Assembly: GCA_963760435.1 (NCBI GenBank) | Contig: CAVXDE010000025.1 | Span: 328,453-392,452 of the forward strand | Source: JAFAXD01 sp963760435 | GTDB taxonomy: Bacteria; Pseudomonadota; Alphaproteobacteria; Rhizobiales; Xanthobacteraceae | Reading direction: 5' to 3' | Length of the DNA: 64,000 nucleotides | Part shown: positions 16,546-25,103 of the stretch, one piece after another | Position numbering within the stretch: position 1 is the first letter of the stretch | Layout: each line of letters starts with the position of its first letter | Program-made: the position numbers and the translations under genes | Notes under the pieces: model-generated | What the model was told of the DNA's origin: nothing | The model's database searches: none | The model's input: only the letters and a program-made list of their open reading frames with translations

Positions 16546-17321
16546 TTGGCGCGATTAGCGTCCGCGCTGCGCTCCAGCTCCTCGGCGAGTTTCTGATAGC
16601 GCTTGCGGCTGTTGGCGAGGTGCGCGCGCATGGCGCCGCGGGCCCGAGCCGGCGAGCGCTCCCGTATGGCGCGGAGGATATCGCGATGCTCATTCTGGAT
16701 ACGCTCCAGATAGGCCCGCCGCTCCGGCGGAGAACCGACATTGATGCGGATCGTCTGGCGCGGAATGATGAAGCGGCCGAGATAATCGAGGAAGCGCACG
16801 AATTGCGGGTTGCCGGTGGCCTCGGCAATGCGGCAGTGAAACGCAAAGTCCTGATCGACCGCCGCGTCGCCGCGCGCGACTGCGGCAGCGATCGCGTCGA
16901 ATGCGTCCTTGATCTTGCGCAGCTCACTCGCCGAGGCCCGCTCCGCGGCGAGACCCGCGGCTTCGACTTCAACCCCGGTACGCAGCTCCATGACCTGGAT
17001 CACATCGCGCAGCGACTGCAGCTCGCCCATGTCGATGCGGAACGGCCGTCGCGGCGTCTCGGCCACAAAGGCGCCGACGCCCTGCCGCGTCACCACCAGC
17101 CCCTCGGCGCGGAGCGCCGCCACCGCCTCACGCACCACCGTGCAACTCACGCCTGTCGCGGCAATCAGCTCCGGCTCGGTCGGCAATTGTGCGCCTGGCT
17201 TGAGCTCGCCAGCCGTAATCTGCGCGCCCAATCGCTCGATCAGCATCTGGGTCAGGCTGCGCGGCGGCCCGAGCGGCGCCGCGCCAATCCCCTTCCCGGT
17301 ACCAGGCGCAAGCCGTGACAC
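16542..17321 (-). CDS. GntR-family regulator with FCD domain
   Basis: The GTG start at 17321 is preceded by GGGAAG. Residues 20-90 form the winged helix (LTQMLIERLGAQITAGELK, ELIAATGVSCTVVREAVAAL). The remainder is an FCD helical bundle with DFAFHCRIAEATGN and HRDILRAI carrying probable metal/ligand His residues. It is the first gene of a two-gene unit with the uronate-dehydrogenase-like gene and is divergent from the TRAP operon. A perfect 19-bp palindrome lies 19 nt upstream of its start, a good candidate for its own operator. It most likely represses both directions until a sugar acid or its product binds. Confidence 0.9.
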   Translation of the reverse strand: MSRLAPGTGKGIGAAPLGPPRSLTQMLIERLGAQITAGELKPGAQLPTEPELIAATGVSCTVVREAVAALRAEGLVVTRQGVGAFVAETPRRPFRIDMGELQSLRDVIQVMELRTGVEVEAAGLAAERASASELRKIKDAFDAIAAAVARGDAAVDQDFAFHCRIAEATGNPQFVRFLDYLGRFIIPRQTIRINVGSPPERRAYLERIQNEHRDILRAIRERSPARARGAMRAHLANSRKRYQKLAEELERSADANRAK

Positions 17322-17339
17322 GATGGGCTTCCCGTCAAG

Positions 17340-17358
17340 TCATCATATGATATGATGA
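17340..17358. promoter_or_regulatory. Perfect 19-bp palindrome, probable GntR operator
   Basis: TCATCATAT-G-ATATGATGA has two perfect 9-bp arms around one base, in the 88-bp gap between the divergent GntR gene and dctP. FCD-GntR proteins (UxuR/ExuR/KdgR-type) often bind short AT-centred palindromes. Its AT content stands out from the flanking GC-rich DNA. Confidence 0.75.
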
Positions 17359-17409
17359 CTACCATGCACCGGCCAGGCACGCAACGCGCCGGTACCCAGG
17401 GAGGAAGCT

Positions 17410-18399
17410 ATGCAGCGATATGGTCGCGCACTCTCGATCGCAATCGCCGGTCTCAGCTTGATCGCCACGTCGGCCTTCGCGCAACAGAAAGTCGTGCTCA
17501 AAGCCTCCGACGTGCATCCGGCCGGCTATCCGACCGTGGTCGCCGTCGAGAACATGGGCAAGAAGCTCGAAGCCGCGACGAACGGACGGATCAGCGTGCA
17601 GATGTTCCCGTCGATGCAGCTCGGCGGCGAGAAGGAGGCGATCGAGCAGGCGCAGATCGGCGCGATTGCGCTGGCGCGGGTGAGCGTCGGCGCGCTCGGG
17701 CCGGTGATCGACGATCTCAATGTGCTCAACCTGCCGTTCCTGTTCCGCAACACCGCGCACATGCAGAAGGTCATGGACGGACCGATCGGCCAGGAGCTGC
17801 TCGACAAGGTCACCAATAATCCGCGCGCCGGCCTCGTCGCGATCTGCTGGATGGATGCGGGCGCGCGCAGCGTCTACGACACCAAGCGGCCGATCAAGAG
17901 CATCGCCGATCTCAAGGGCCTCAAGGTGCGCGTCATGGGCAATCCCATGTTCGTCGACATGATGAACGCGCTCGGCGGCAACGGCGTTGCGATGGGGTAC
18001 GACCAGGTCTTCAGCGCGCTACAGACCGGCGTGGTGGACGGCGCCGAAAACAACCCGCCAAGCTTCGTCTTCGACAATCACTATCAGGTCGCGAAATACT
18101 ACACGCTCACCGAACATCTGATCGTGCCGGAGATCCTGGTGATGTCGCGCAAGACCTGGGATCAGCTCAGCAAGGAGGACCAGGCGCTGATCATGAAGTT
18201 CGGCCGCGAGGCGCAGCTCGAGGAGCGCGCTTTGTGGGCCAAATATGAGAATGACGCGATGGAGAAGGCCAAGGCCGCCGGGATCCAAATCACGCAGATC
18301 AGTGACAAGACGCCATTCCAGGACGCTGTGAAGCCGGTATGGGACAAATATGGTCCGAAATATGCGGAGCTGATCAAGCGCATCGAAGCGGTCGAGTAG
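17410..18399 (+). CDS. dctP: TRAP transporter substrate-binding protein DctP
   Basis: A strong CAGGGAGGAAGCT site precedes ATG 17410. Residues 1-24 are a signal peptide ending TSAFAQQ, so the protein is periplasmic. The 329-residue length and the blocks LKASDVHPAGYPTVVAVENMGKKL, MFPSMQLGGEKE, LKVRVMGNP (with the carboxylate-binding Arg) and ALQTGVVDGAENN are standard for DctP. It captures an organic or sugar acid and delivers it to the DctQM permease encoded next. Context (a uronate-dehydrogenase-like gene and GntR across the operator) suggests a uronate or related acid; this is inference. Confidence 0.93.
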   Translation: MQRYGRALSIAIAGLSLIATSAFAQQKVVLKASDVHPAGYPTVVAVENMGKKLEAATNGRISVQMFPSMQLGGEKEAIEQAQIGAIALARVSVGALGPVIDDLNVLNLPFLFRNTAHMQKVMDGPIGQELLDKVTNNPRAGLVAICWMDAGARSVYDTKRPIKSIADLKGLKVRVMGNPMFVDMMNALGGNGVAMGYDQVFSALQTGVVDGAENNPPSFVFDNHYQVAKYYTLTEHLIVPEILVMSRKTWDQLSKEDQALIMKFGREAQLEERALWAKYENDAMEKAKAAGIQITQISDKTPFQDAVKPVWDKYGPKYAELIKRIEAVE

Positions 18400-18400
18400 C

Positions 18401-18906
18401 GTGCGGGCGTTCTATCGCGGCGCGATGGACGCACTCTATGCGGCCTGCGCCGTCATCGCCGGCATGGCGCTGGTGCTGATTTCGGCGGTGATCCCATGGG
18501 CCGTCTACACGCGTTACGTCTTGAACCAGGCCGCGTCATGGCCCGAGCCGACGGCGGTGCTGCTCACCATCGTGGTAACGTTCATCGGCGGGGCCGCGTG
18601 CTACCGCGTACGCGCGCACATGAATGTCGCATTTTTCGTGTCGCTGCTGCCACCCCTTGGCGACGTGTCCCGGAAGTTCTGGCCGAACTGCTGGTCGCCG
18701 CCATGGCGCTATTCATGCTGGTCTATGGTGAAAAACTTGTTGAAGCGACCTGGTACAACACGATCGCCGATTTTCCGTCCCTGTCGGTCGGCGTGACCTA
18801 CCTGCCCATCCCCGTCGGCGGCGCCTGCCTCCTTTTATTCGTGATCGAGCGCCTCGTGCTCGGGCCGCTCGATCCGCTCGCCGACCTCGCCCCCCACGCA
18901 CATTGA
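18401..18906 (+). pseudogene. dctQ: TRAP transporter small permease DctQ, frameshifted
   Basis: The GTG start at 18401 lies one base after the dctP stop. The N-terminal half has two hydrophobic helices (YAACAVIAGMALVLISAVIP and AVLLTIVVTFIGGAA) and the YRVRAHMNV loop typical of DctQ. The frame is lost at 18652-18659 (CACCCCTTGG). The second half, LAELLVAAMALFMLVYGEKL and LPIPVGGACLLLFVIERL, continues one frame over to TGA 18904-18906. Adding one base restores a 168-residue, four-helix protein. Of the frameshifts in this window it is the only one that looks like a base loss. If genuine, the transporter would be inactive. Confidence 0.85.
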
Positions 18907-18922
18907 CTGCCGGACTGCATCG

Positions 18923-20212
18923 ATGGACATCGCCGTTCTCCTGACCACGATGTTCTTCTGCTTCGTGATCGGGGTGCCGATCGCCTATTCGCTCGCGCTC
19001 GCGGCGATCGCCGGCGCGTTCTACATCGGCATCCCGCTCGAAGCCGTGATGCTGAAGATCTCCGACGGGGTCAGCAAGGTCGCGATGCTGACGATTCCGT
19101 TCTTCGTGCTCGCCGGCGCCATCATGGCGGAGGGCGGCATGGCGCGCCGTCTCGTGGCGTTCGCCGACGTGCTGGTCGGGATCACGCGCGTGCGCGGCGG
19201 CCTGTCGGTGGTCAACGTGCTGGCGACGACATTCCTGAGCGGCATCTCGGGCTCGGCGGTGGCCGACACCTCGGCGATCGGCTCGGTGATGATCCCGCAG
19301 ATGGAGAAGAACGGTTTTCCGCGGGTGTTCGCCACCAACGTGACCATCACCGCGTCGGTTCAGGCGCTGCTGGTGCCGCCGAGCCACAACGCTGTGATCT
19401 ATTCGCTTGCAACCGGCGGCACCATTTCGATCATCAGCCTGTTCATGGCGGGCGTGGTGCCCGGGCTGCTGCTCGGCGTCTCGATCGTGATCCTGTGTCT
19501 GGTGATCGCTTATCGGGATCGCCACCCGCGCGGCCAGACCGTTCCGCTCGCCGAGGCCGTCCGCATCACCATCGATGCGGCCTGGGGCTTGATCACCCTC
19601 GTCATCATCCTCGGTGGCATTCTGGGCGGCGTCTTCACCGCGGTCGAAGCCGGCGCGGTCGCCTGCGTGTGGGCGTTCTTCGTCACCATGTTCATCTATC
19701 GCGACTATCGCTGGCGCGACCTGCCGGCGCTCGTGCACCGCACGTTGCGCACCGTCGCGATGGTGATGACGCTGATCGCCTGCGCGTCGAGCGTCGGCTA
19801 CGTGATGGCGCTGACCCAGATGCCGGCGAAGATTACCGCGTTCTTCCTGACGATTTCCAGCGACAAGAACGTGATCCTGTTCCTGATCAATATTCTGCTG
19901 CTGGTGCTCGGCTGCCTGGTCGACATGGCGCCGTCGATCCTGATCACCACCCCGATCCTGCTGCCCGTCATGGTGAATTTCGGGGTCGATCCGGTTCACT
20001 TCGGCATGATCATGCTGCTCAACCTCGGCATCGGACTCTGCCATCCGCCGGTCGGCGCGATCCTGTTCGTCGGCTGCGCGGTCGGCAAGGTCTCCATCGA
20101 GGAGATCATGCGCCGGATCTGGCCGTTCTACGGGGTCATGTTCGCCGTGCTGATGCTGGTCACCTATGTGCCCAGCATCTCGTTGTGGCTGCCGCGGCTG
20201 TTGGGTTTGTGA
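18923..20212 (+). CDS. dctM: TRAP transporter large permease DctM
   Basis: The 429-residue protein is very hydrophobic, with about 11-12 membrane segments. It carries the DctM signatures IPFFVLAGAIMAEGGMARRL, FLSGISGSAVADTSAIGSV, PPSHNAVIY and GLCHPPVGAILFVGC. It forms the sodium-driven translocation channel of the TRAP transporter with DctQ. It follows dctQ by 16 nt in the same operon and is intact. After it, 279 bp separate it from the convergent quinone reductase gene, with no clear terminator. Confidence 0.94.
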   Translation: MDIAVLLTTMFFCFVIGVPIAYSLALAAIAGAFYIGIPLEAVMLKISDGVSKVAMLTIPFFVLAGAIMAEGGMARRLVAFADVLVGITRVRGGLSVVNVLATTFLSGISGSAVADTSAIGSVMIPQMEKNGFPRVFATNVTITASVQALLVPPSHNAVIYSLATGGTISIISLFMAGVVPGLLLGVSIVILCLVIAYRDRHPRGQTVPLAEAVRITIDAAWGLITLVIILGGILGGVFTAVEAGAVACVWAFFVTMFIYRDYRWRDLPALVHRTLRTVAMVMTLIACASSVGYVMALTQMPAKITAFFLTISSDKNVILFLINILLLVLGCLVDMAPSILITTPILLPVMVNFGVDPVHFGMIMLLNLGIGLCHPPVGAILFVGCAVGKVSIEEIMRRIWPFYGVMFAVLMLVTYVPSISLWLPRLLGL

Positions 20213-20491
20213 TATCTGTATCTCGTTTTGTATTTGACTTACGAAAAGCAAAATACATGTAGTTTCACCATGGTTCGGGAGGAGCGCCTGCCGTGCGGCG
20301 CTGGGGCCGTGTGCAATCCACCGCAGGGGGTTGGAAGAGCCCACCCTGGATTTCAGGTCACCGCACGCGCGGTGCCCCTGCATCCGGGCTACAGCGCGTC
20401 ATCTATGTCATCTATGGGAGAAACGACATCTATGACAGGGCCATAGCCGCGGAACGCTCTCGAGCAGCCCGCCGGATTTCATCCGGAACTA
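20213..20491. other. Intergenic region without a convincing gene
   Basis: This 279-bp gap between convergent genes starts with an AT-rich stretch (20215-20270) containing a loose inverted repeat GTATTT...AAATAC. It also contains three CATCTATG direct repeats near 20402-20442 and a small CCGGAT-TTC-ATCCGG hairpin near 20471-20485. Short open frames here have no recognisable similarity. It may hold transcript ends; nothing stronger is supported. Confidence 0.5.
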
Positions 20492-21490
20492 CTACGGAAT
20501 CAACAACATCGACCCGACGTTGCTGCGCGCTTCGATCTCGCGATGCGCCGCAGCCGCGTCGCGCAGCGGGAACGTACGGCTGATCTCGATCTGCAACGCC
20601 CCCTTGCTCACCAGCTCGAACATTTCGGCAGCGGCGGTGCGCATGGTCTCGACGTCGCGAATGTAGCTCGAGAGGCCCGGCCGGCAGACCGACAGCGATT
20701 TCGGCGCGAGATGCAGAAGCTCGATCGGCGGCACATGCCCGGAGGCGTTGCCATAGTTGATGGCCTTGCCGAACGGCCGGATGCACGCGAAGGACGAAAT
20801 GAAGGTGTCCTTGCCGACACCATCGTACACGGCCGCGACCCCTTGCGGCGCGACAGCCTTCACCGCCGCGACAAAATCGGTTTCACGGTACAGGATCGTG
20901 TGCTTGCAGCCGTGCTTCTCGGCGATGCGGGCCTTCTGCGGCGAGCCGACAGTGCCGATGACGATCGCACCCAGGTGCGCCGACCACTGGGTCAGCAAGA
21001 GCCCGACCCCACTCGCGGCCGCATGGATCAGCACCGGATCACCGGCCTTCGGCATGAAGATCCGGTTGATGATGAGCGAGGCAGTAAAGCCTTTTACCAT
21101 CATGGCGGCGGCCTGCTGGTCGGAGACGCCAGGCGGCACCGGGATCAGGCGCTCGACCGGGACGTTGCGCTCCTCCGCATAGGCGCCGGTGTCCTCGTAG
21201 AACTCGCCGCGCATGCCGGCATAGACCACACGCTCTCCGGGTTTGACCGTGCTGACGCCGTGGCCCACGTCGGTGACCACGCCGGCCGCTTCGTTGCCAA
21301 GCACCAGCGGAAATTGCGGCGGCCGCGCCAGGTAGAATCCGCCGCGGCGCACGTTCACGTCCGAATAGTTGATGCCGATCGCGGTGTGACGAATGCGTGC
21401 CTCACCCGGTCCGGGCGCGGGAAGGTGGACCTCCTCCCAGCGCATGACGTCGGGGGTTCCATTGGCGTGGATGCGGATCGCGTGGGGCAT
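20492..21490 (-). CDS. NADPH:quinone oxidoreductase (zinc-independent MDR family)
   Basis: ATG 21490 (MPHAIRIHANGTPDVMRWEEV) gives 332 residues, the normal length of quinone oxidoreductase 1. The motifs are those of QOR: GINYSDVNVRRG, GNEAAGVVTDVG, AAAMMVKGFTA, and the nucleotide-binding AAASGVGLLLTQW. Zinc-binding cysteines of alcohol dehydrogenases are absent. The family reduces quinones or enones with NADPH in the cytoplasm. An ATG at 21562 would add 24 residues outside the family. It is divergent from the HpcH/HpaI aldolase gene. Its physiological substrate is unknown. Confidence 0.88.
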   Translation of the reverse strand: MPHAIRIHANGTPDVMRWEEVHLPAPGPGEARIRHTAIGINYSDVNVRRGGFYLARPPQFPLVLGNEAAGVVTDVGHGVSTVKPGERVVYAGMRGEFYEDTGAYAEERNVPVERLIPVPPGVSDQQAAAMMVKGFTASLIINRIFMPKAGDPVLIHAAASGVGLLLTQWSAHLGAIVIGTVGSPQKARIAEKHGCKHTILYRETDFVAAVKAVAPQGVAAVYDGVGKDTFISSFACIRPFGKAINYGNASGHVPPIELLHLAPKSLSVCRPGLSSYIRDVETMRTAAAEMFELVSKGALQIEISRTFPLRDAAAAHREIEARSNVGSMLLIP

Positions 21491-21634
21491 GAGACTCGTT
21501 TTTCTGGCAGGACAGGGAAGAAGAATAGGATTACCGTACTGCGCCACATCACACGAGTTCATGCGCTGTCCGAAGCTTCGCTTCTGTCGTCATCGCGCTA
21601 AACTCGATCCCACGAACGAACCAAGGACGACGGC

Positions 21635-22408
21635 ATGAATAAGCTCAGGGCGCGACTGAAATCCGGTAAGGCTTGCGTTAACGCGTGGCTTGCCATTCCG
21701 GCTGGCTTTTCGGCGGAGGTGATGGCGCAGTGCGGCTTTGACAGCGTCACCGTCGATATGCAGCACGGCGTGCAGGACTATCTGTCGCTGGTCCAGTGCT
21801 ACCAGGCGATGGATCGCTACCCCATCACCCCGATGGTGCGGGTGCCGTGGAACGAGCCGGGCATCATCGGCAAGGTGCTCGATGCCGGCGCCTGGGGGGT
21901 GATCTGCCCGATGATCAACACACCGGCCGAAGCCAAGGCACTGGCGAACGCGTGTCTCTATCCCCCCAAGGGCCGTCGCAGCAATGGGCCGATCCGCGCG
22001 GGCGCTTACGGCGAGGGCACCTCCTATCAATCCGTCGCCAATGACGAGGTGCTGGTGATCCCGATGATCGAGACGCAGGAAGCGCTCGACAATCTCGACG
22101 GGATCCTGGACGTGCCCGGCATCTCCGGGATTTATGTCGGCCCCAGCGATCTCGGTTTCTCGCTCGGAATGAAGCCGATGCTCGATCGCGAGGAGCCGAA
22201 GATCCTCTCGATCTACGAAATGCTGATCAAGGCGACCAGCAAACGCGGGCTCTTTGCCGGCGTGCACAATCTCACCGGCACCTACGCGGCGCGCATGGTC
22301 GATATGGGATTCCGCCTGGTGACGCTGGCAAATGACAGCGGCTTGATGGCCCGCGCCGCGCGGGCCGAGATCGCCGCGGCGCGCAAGGCGGCGGCTGCGG
22401 CGAACTGA
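21635..22408 (+). CDS. HpcH/HpaI-family aldolase
   Basis: The 257-residue protein has the class II pyruvate aldolase pattern of HpaI, RhmA and GarL. Its landmarks are FDSVTVDMQHG with the catalytic His, MVRVPWNEPG with the pyruvate-binding Arg, GAWGVICPMINTPAEAKA, YPPKGRRSNGPIRA, VIPMIETQEALDN with a metal-binding Glu, and VGPSDLGFSLG. Enzymes of this family cleave 2-oxo-4-hydroxyacids to pyruvate and an aldehyde, often at the end of aromatic or sugar-acid pathways. It lies between a quinone reductase and a Rieske oxygenase and could complete either pathway. The exact substrate is not determined. Confidence 0.9.
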   Translation: MNKLRARLKSGKACVNAWLAIPAGFSAEVMAQCGFDSVTVDMQHGVQDYLSLVQCYQAMDRYPITPMVRVPWNEPGIIGKVLDAGAWGVICPMINTPAEAKALANACLYPPKGRRSNGPIRAGAYGEGTSYQSVANDEVLVIPMIETQEALDNLDGILDVPGISGIYVGPSDLGFSLGMKPMLDREEPKILSIYEMLIKATSKRGLFAGVHNLTGTYAARMVDMGFRLVTLANDSGLMARAARAEIAAARKAAAAAN

Positions 22409-22444
22409 GCTTTTAGCAACGCACAGCAGTGCCGCAGCGCCTCC

Positions 22445-22481
22445 CCTCCCCGCCACTCGCTGCGCTCGCGGGGGGAGGGAG
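22445..22481. repeat. 37-bp repeat (copy 2)
   Basis: This is identical over 37 bp to 15641-15677. It contains an imperfect inverted repeat (CCTCCCCGC...GCGGGGGGAGG) and lies between convergent genes, consistent with a REP-like or terminator-like element. Confidence 0.75.
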
Positions 22482-22508
22482 CGGGCAACCGCGATGCAGT
22501 GCGTGGAA

Positions 22509-23837
22509 TTACTCCGCCGCGATCCGCAGCGCACCGGTCGGATTACTGGACGCGCGCATCTCGTCCGAGTAGGCGCGCAGCCAGTCAAGCGAGGCGGAGC
22601 TTGCGAAATCGCCGCCACGCGCGCCCTGATAGGTTTCAGGATTATCGACCCCGGGCGGCACAATGCCTTCCTGGTGCGCCTGCAGCGCCCGCAGCATGCG
22701 CCGGCGCGTGCGCGAGATCATCAGGTCACTGATGGCGAGGTTCTCCAAGCCGTGATCAACAATTGACCCCATGCTCTCGGTGATCGCCTGGTCCTGCACA
22801 TGCACACCCTCGATGCCGGTGTAGCTGAGGTTGCGCATCTGCAAATCGCGATTCATCAGATAGTCGTTCTCTTTGCTGGCCGTGAGCCGCCAGCGGCCAA
22901 ACCAACTTGAATCATTCGGCACGTACATGCTCGGCAGCACCGGCGCCATGCCGACGATGGGGCTGCCGTCTTTCATTCTCCGTAGGCCCGGCGCGTTCTT
23001 CTTCCAGGCGACATGCACGAACATGGTGTGATTGTCGTCCATCGGCACCCACGCACGGGCGATGACGTGATCGCGGAAATGGCCGTCCGGTGGGATGGTC
23101 CAGAATGGAAACATGAAGTGGGCAAAGCGCCAGTAGATCTCGCCAGGCGCGCCCGGCCGATAGGCCGAGTACATGGTACCCCAGTCGGTGTCCGCCACGT
23201 GATACTCGGGCGCCCGATTGCTGAGCGCGTAAACTCCGAGATTTCCAGGCTCGGCGTCCTCCGCCTCGACCCCGCCCATGTGCAGGAAGCCGAGATGCGA
23301 GGTATCGATATCGCCTTCGAGCGCCTGCAAGTAATTGCACTCGCGCTGCACCATGAACTGATTGCGCTCGCGCTCGTCCTCGATCATCACCGCTTCGAAC
23401 ATCGGCAGCGGGGGCGTTTCCTTGCGTTCGCCCATATAGGTCCAGATCAGGCCGTAGCGCTCGACCGTCGGATAGGCCTTCGCCGTGATCCGGTTGGGAA
23501 AGGCTTGGTGCTTGGGCACATTGGGCATGTCCAGGCAGTTACCGGCCACGTCGAATTTCCAGCCGTGATAGGCGCAACGCAGCCCCTCACTTTCGTTCTT
23601 GCCGAAGAACAGCGACGCGCATCGATGCGGACAACGATGGTCGAGCACGCCGACCCGGCCCTTGCCATCGCGGAACGCGATCAGCTGCTCGCCCAAGAGC
23701 ATGAGACGGATGGGTGGGCCGTTGACGCTGAGTTCGGAGGAGAGCGCGGCGGGGATCCAGTATTCCCGCAGCATCTTGCCCATCGGGGTTCCCGGTCCGA
23801 CCCGGGTCAGCAGTTCGCCTTCCGCCCGTGTGGTCAT
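22509..23837 (-). CDS. Rieske non-heme iron oxygenase, large subunit (phthalate dioxygenase-like)
   Basis: ATG 23837 (MTTRAEGELLTRVGPGTPMG) has GGGAGAG upstream and gives 442 residues. The Rieske centre is CPHRCASLF...GLRCAYHGWKF (two Cys, two His, about residues 68-91). The mononuclear iron site is DIDTSHLGFLH (DxxHxxxxH) near residue 180. This layout, with 'GTPMGKMLREYWIPA' at the start, matches the phthalate 4,5-dioxygenase/vanillate O-demethylase type. No dedicated ferredoxin-reductase is adjacent. A thioredoxin-reductase-like flavoprotein is divergent, 189 bp away. The substrate is an unidentified aromatic acid. Confidence 0.9.
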   Translation of the reverse strand: MTTRAEGELLTRVGPGTPMGKMLREYWIPAALSSELSVNGPPIRLMLLGEQLIAFRDGKGRVGVLDHRCPHRCASLFFGKNESEGLRCAYHGWKFDVAGNCLDMPNVPKHQAFPNRITAKAYPTVERYGLIWTYMGERKETPPLPMFEAVMIEDERERNQFMVQRECNYLQALEGDIDTSHLGFLHMGGVEAEDAEPGNLGVYALSNRAPEYHVADTDWGTMYSAYRPGAPGEIYWRFAHFMFPFWTIPPDGHFRDHVIARAWVPMDDNHTMFVHVAWKKNAPGLRRMKDGSPIVGMAPVLPSMYVPNDSSWFGRWRLTASKENDYLMNRDLQMRNLSYTGIEGVHVQDQAITESMGSIVDHGLENLAISDLMISRTRRRMLRALQAHQEGIVPPGVDNPETYQGARGGDFASSASLDWLRAYSDEMRASSNPTGALRIAAE

Positions 23838-23963
23838 GCGTCTCTCCCATTGCGGTTCATTCTTGCTGTAATTTCTGATTGTAGCTCGGAAACGCGCTAC
23901 GGGTAATCCACGATTTGCAATGCTGATCTCGGTTTTGTACCGACCTGGAGAGACCATTTTTGG

Positions 23964-24010
23964 AGCGTGTCCTTTTCGCAAAACCGGCATCCACTTTTGC
24001 GGGACACGCT
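23964..24010. repeat. Inverted repeat of rhizobial type between divergent genes
   Basis: AGCGTGTCC (23964-23972) and GGACACGCT (24002-24010) form a perfect 9-bp stem, with TTTTCGCAAAACC and CCACTTTTGCG completing an imperfect inner stem. It resembles the GCAAAAGTGG...CCGGTTTTGCG repeats found between genes in rhizobia. It sits in the promoter region of two divergent genes. Confidence 0.65.
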
Positions 24011-24026
24011 GTGAAGGAAGACGGCC

Positions 24027-24986
24027 ATGGACCAGGATTATGACATCGTCATTGCCGGCGGCGGACTGGCCGGCCTGACCGCGGGGCTCACGGCGGCGCG
24101 ACTCGGGCGCAAGACCTTGGTGTTGACCGGCGATGTCATCGGGGGCCAGTTGCTGAGTATCGAAAAGATCGAGGGCTACCCAGGCTTTCCCGAAGGCGTA
24201 CCGGGATACGATCTCGCGCCAATGACGCAGGAAGAAGCAGCGGCGGCCGGCGCCGAGTTCACTGCGACGGAATTGAAGAGTTTTACCCGCGACGGGGAGA
24301 GCTGGCGGCTTTCCACCGGCGAAGGTGACACGGTCGCGCGCGGGCTCGTGCTCGCAACGGGCGCATCACTCAAGGAACTGGGTCTCCCCGGCGAAGCGCG
24401 GCTGCGCGGCCAGGGCGTGAGCCATTGCGCGAGCTGCGATGCGCCGCTTCTGCGCGGCAAGACCGCCGCGGTGATCGGCGGCGGCGATTCCGCCATGCAG
24501 GAAGCCCTCACGCTGTCGCAGCATGTTGCACGGGTCGTGCTGCTGACGCACGGTGCGGGACTGACCGGGCAGATGAGCTATCGGGAGCGGGTGAGGCAGG
24601 ACCCCAAAATCGAAGTGCGCACGCGCACCGAAGTGGAAGATGTCCTGGGTGATGCGAAGGTCACAGGCCTGCGCTTGCGCGAGGTGGGCAGCGGCGCCCT
24701 CAGCGACCTCAACGTCGATGCGGTGTTTGTTTATGTCGGGCTCGCGCCCAATACCGGTTTTCTCGGCGGACACCTCACCCTCAGTGCCGGTGCAATCCCG
24801 ACCGACCCTTTCATGCGCACGGCCTTGCCTGGCGTTTGCGCGGCCGGAACGGTACGCGCTGGGTCGGCCTGTCGCGCCGCCGGCGCCGCGGGAGATGGCG
24901 CCACTGCCGCGATTGCAATTGACCACTATCTGACTGACGGCCTGTGGCAGGGCGAAAAGACTGCGGCGTCAGTGCCTATTGCCTAA
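24027..24986 (+). CDS. Thioredoxin-reductase-like FAD/NAD(P)-dependent oxidoreductase
   Basis: This 319-residue two-domain flavoprotein has the FAD motif VIAGGGLAGLTAGLTAAR at residues 8-25 and GGQLLSIEKIEGYPGFP. The redox-active CASC lies near residue 135, followed by the NADPH motif VIGGGDSAMQEAL and a degenerate C-terminal FAD motif. The two active Cys indicate dithiol chemistry like thioredoxin reductase. Fused or linked homologues also serve other electron acceptors. It is divergent from a Rieske oxygenase gene that lacks an obvious reductase, so it may supply its electrons; this is inference. A housekeeping TrxB is the alternative. Confidence 0.82.
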   Translation: MDQDYDIVIAGGGLAGLTAGLTAARLGRKTLVLTGDVIGGQLLSIEKIEGYPGFPEGVPGYDLAPMTQEEAAAAGAEFTATELKSFTRDGESWRLSTGEGDTVARGLVLATGASLKELGLPGEARLRGQGVSHCASCDAPLLRGKTAAVIGGGDSAMQEALTLSQHVARVVLLTHGAGLTGQMSYRERVRQDPKIEVRTRTEVEDVLGDAKVTGLRLREVGSGALSDLNVDAVFVYVGLAPNTGFLGGHLTLSAGAIPTDPFMRTALPGVCAAGTVRAGSACRAAGAAGDGATAAIAIDHYLTDGLWQGEKTAASVPIA

Positions 24987-24995
24987 AGTCCTCCT

Positions 24996-25088
24996 CCTCA
25001 TCGCCGGGCTTGTCCCGGCGATCTCGTTTAGGCAGGCTTGATGCTGCTACCAGGCGAGATGGCGCGGGTCGAGCCCGCGCATGACAAA
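24996..25088. repeat. Two-part palindromic repeat (rhizobial type)
   Basis: ATCGCCGGGCTTGTCCCGGCGAT folds into a strong hairpin at 24999-25021, and GCGCGGGTCGAGCCCGCGC folds at about 25061-25079. The pair, followed by ATGAC, has the form of the repeated CCGGGCTTGACCCGG elements common in rhizobial intergenic DNA. The first hairpin may terminate the flavoprotein transcript. Confidence 0.65.
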
Positions 25089-25103
25089 CTGATAGGGTTT
25101 CCC

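Noticed and set aside
18713..20383. A 556-codon open frame on the minus strand opposite dctM
   Set aside because: Its product is extremely rich in Arg, His, Gln and Asp with no motif, the usual antisense shadow of a GC-rich membrane-protein gene; dctM on the plus strand has clear family motifs.
20402..20442. CATCTATG direct repeats as a possible CRISPR or tandem array
   Set aside because: Only three short copies with irregular spacing and no spacers; no cas gene nearby.
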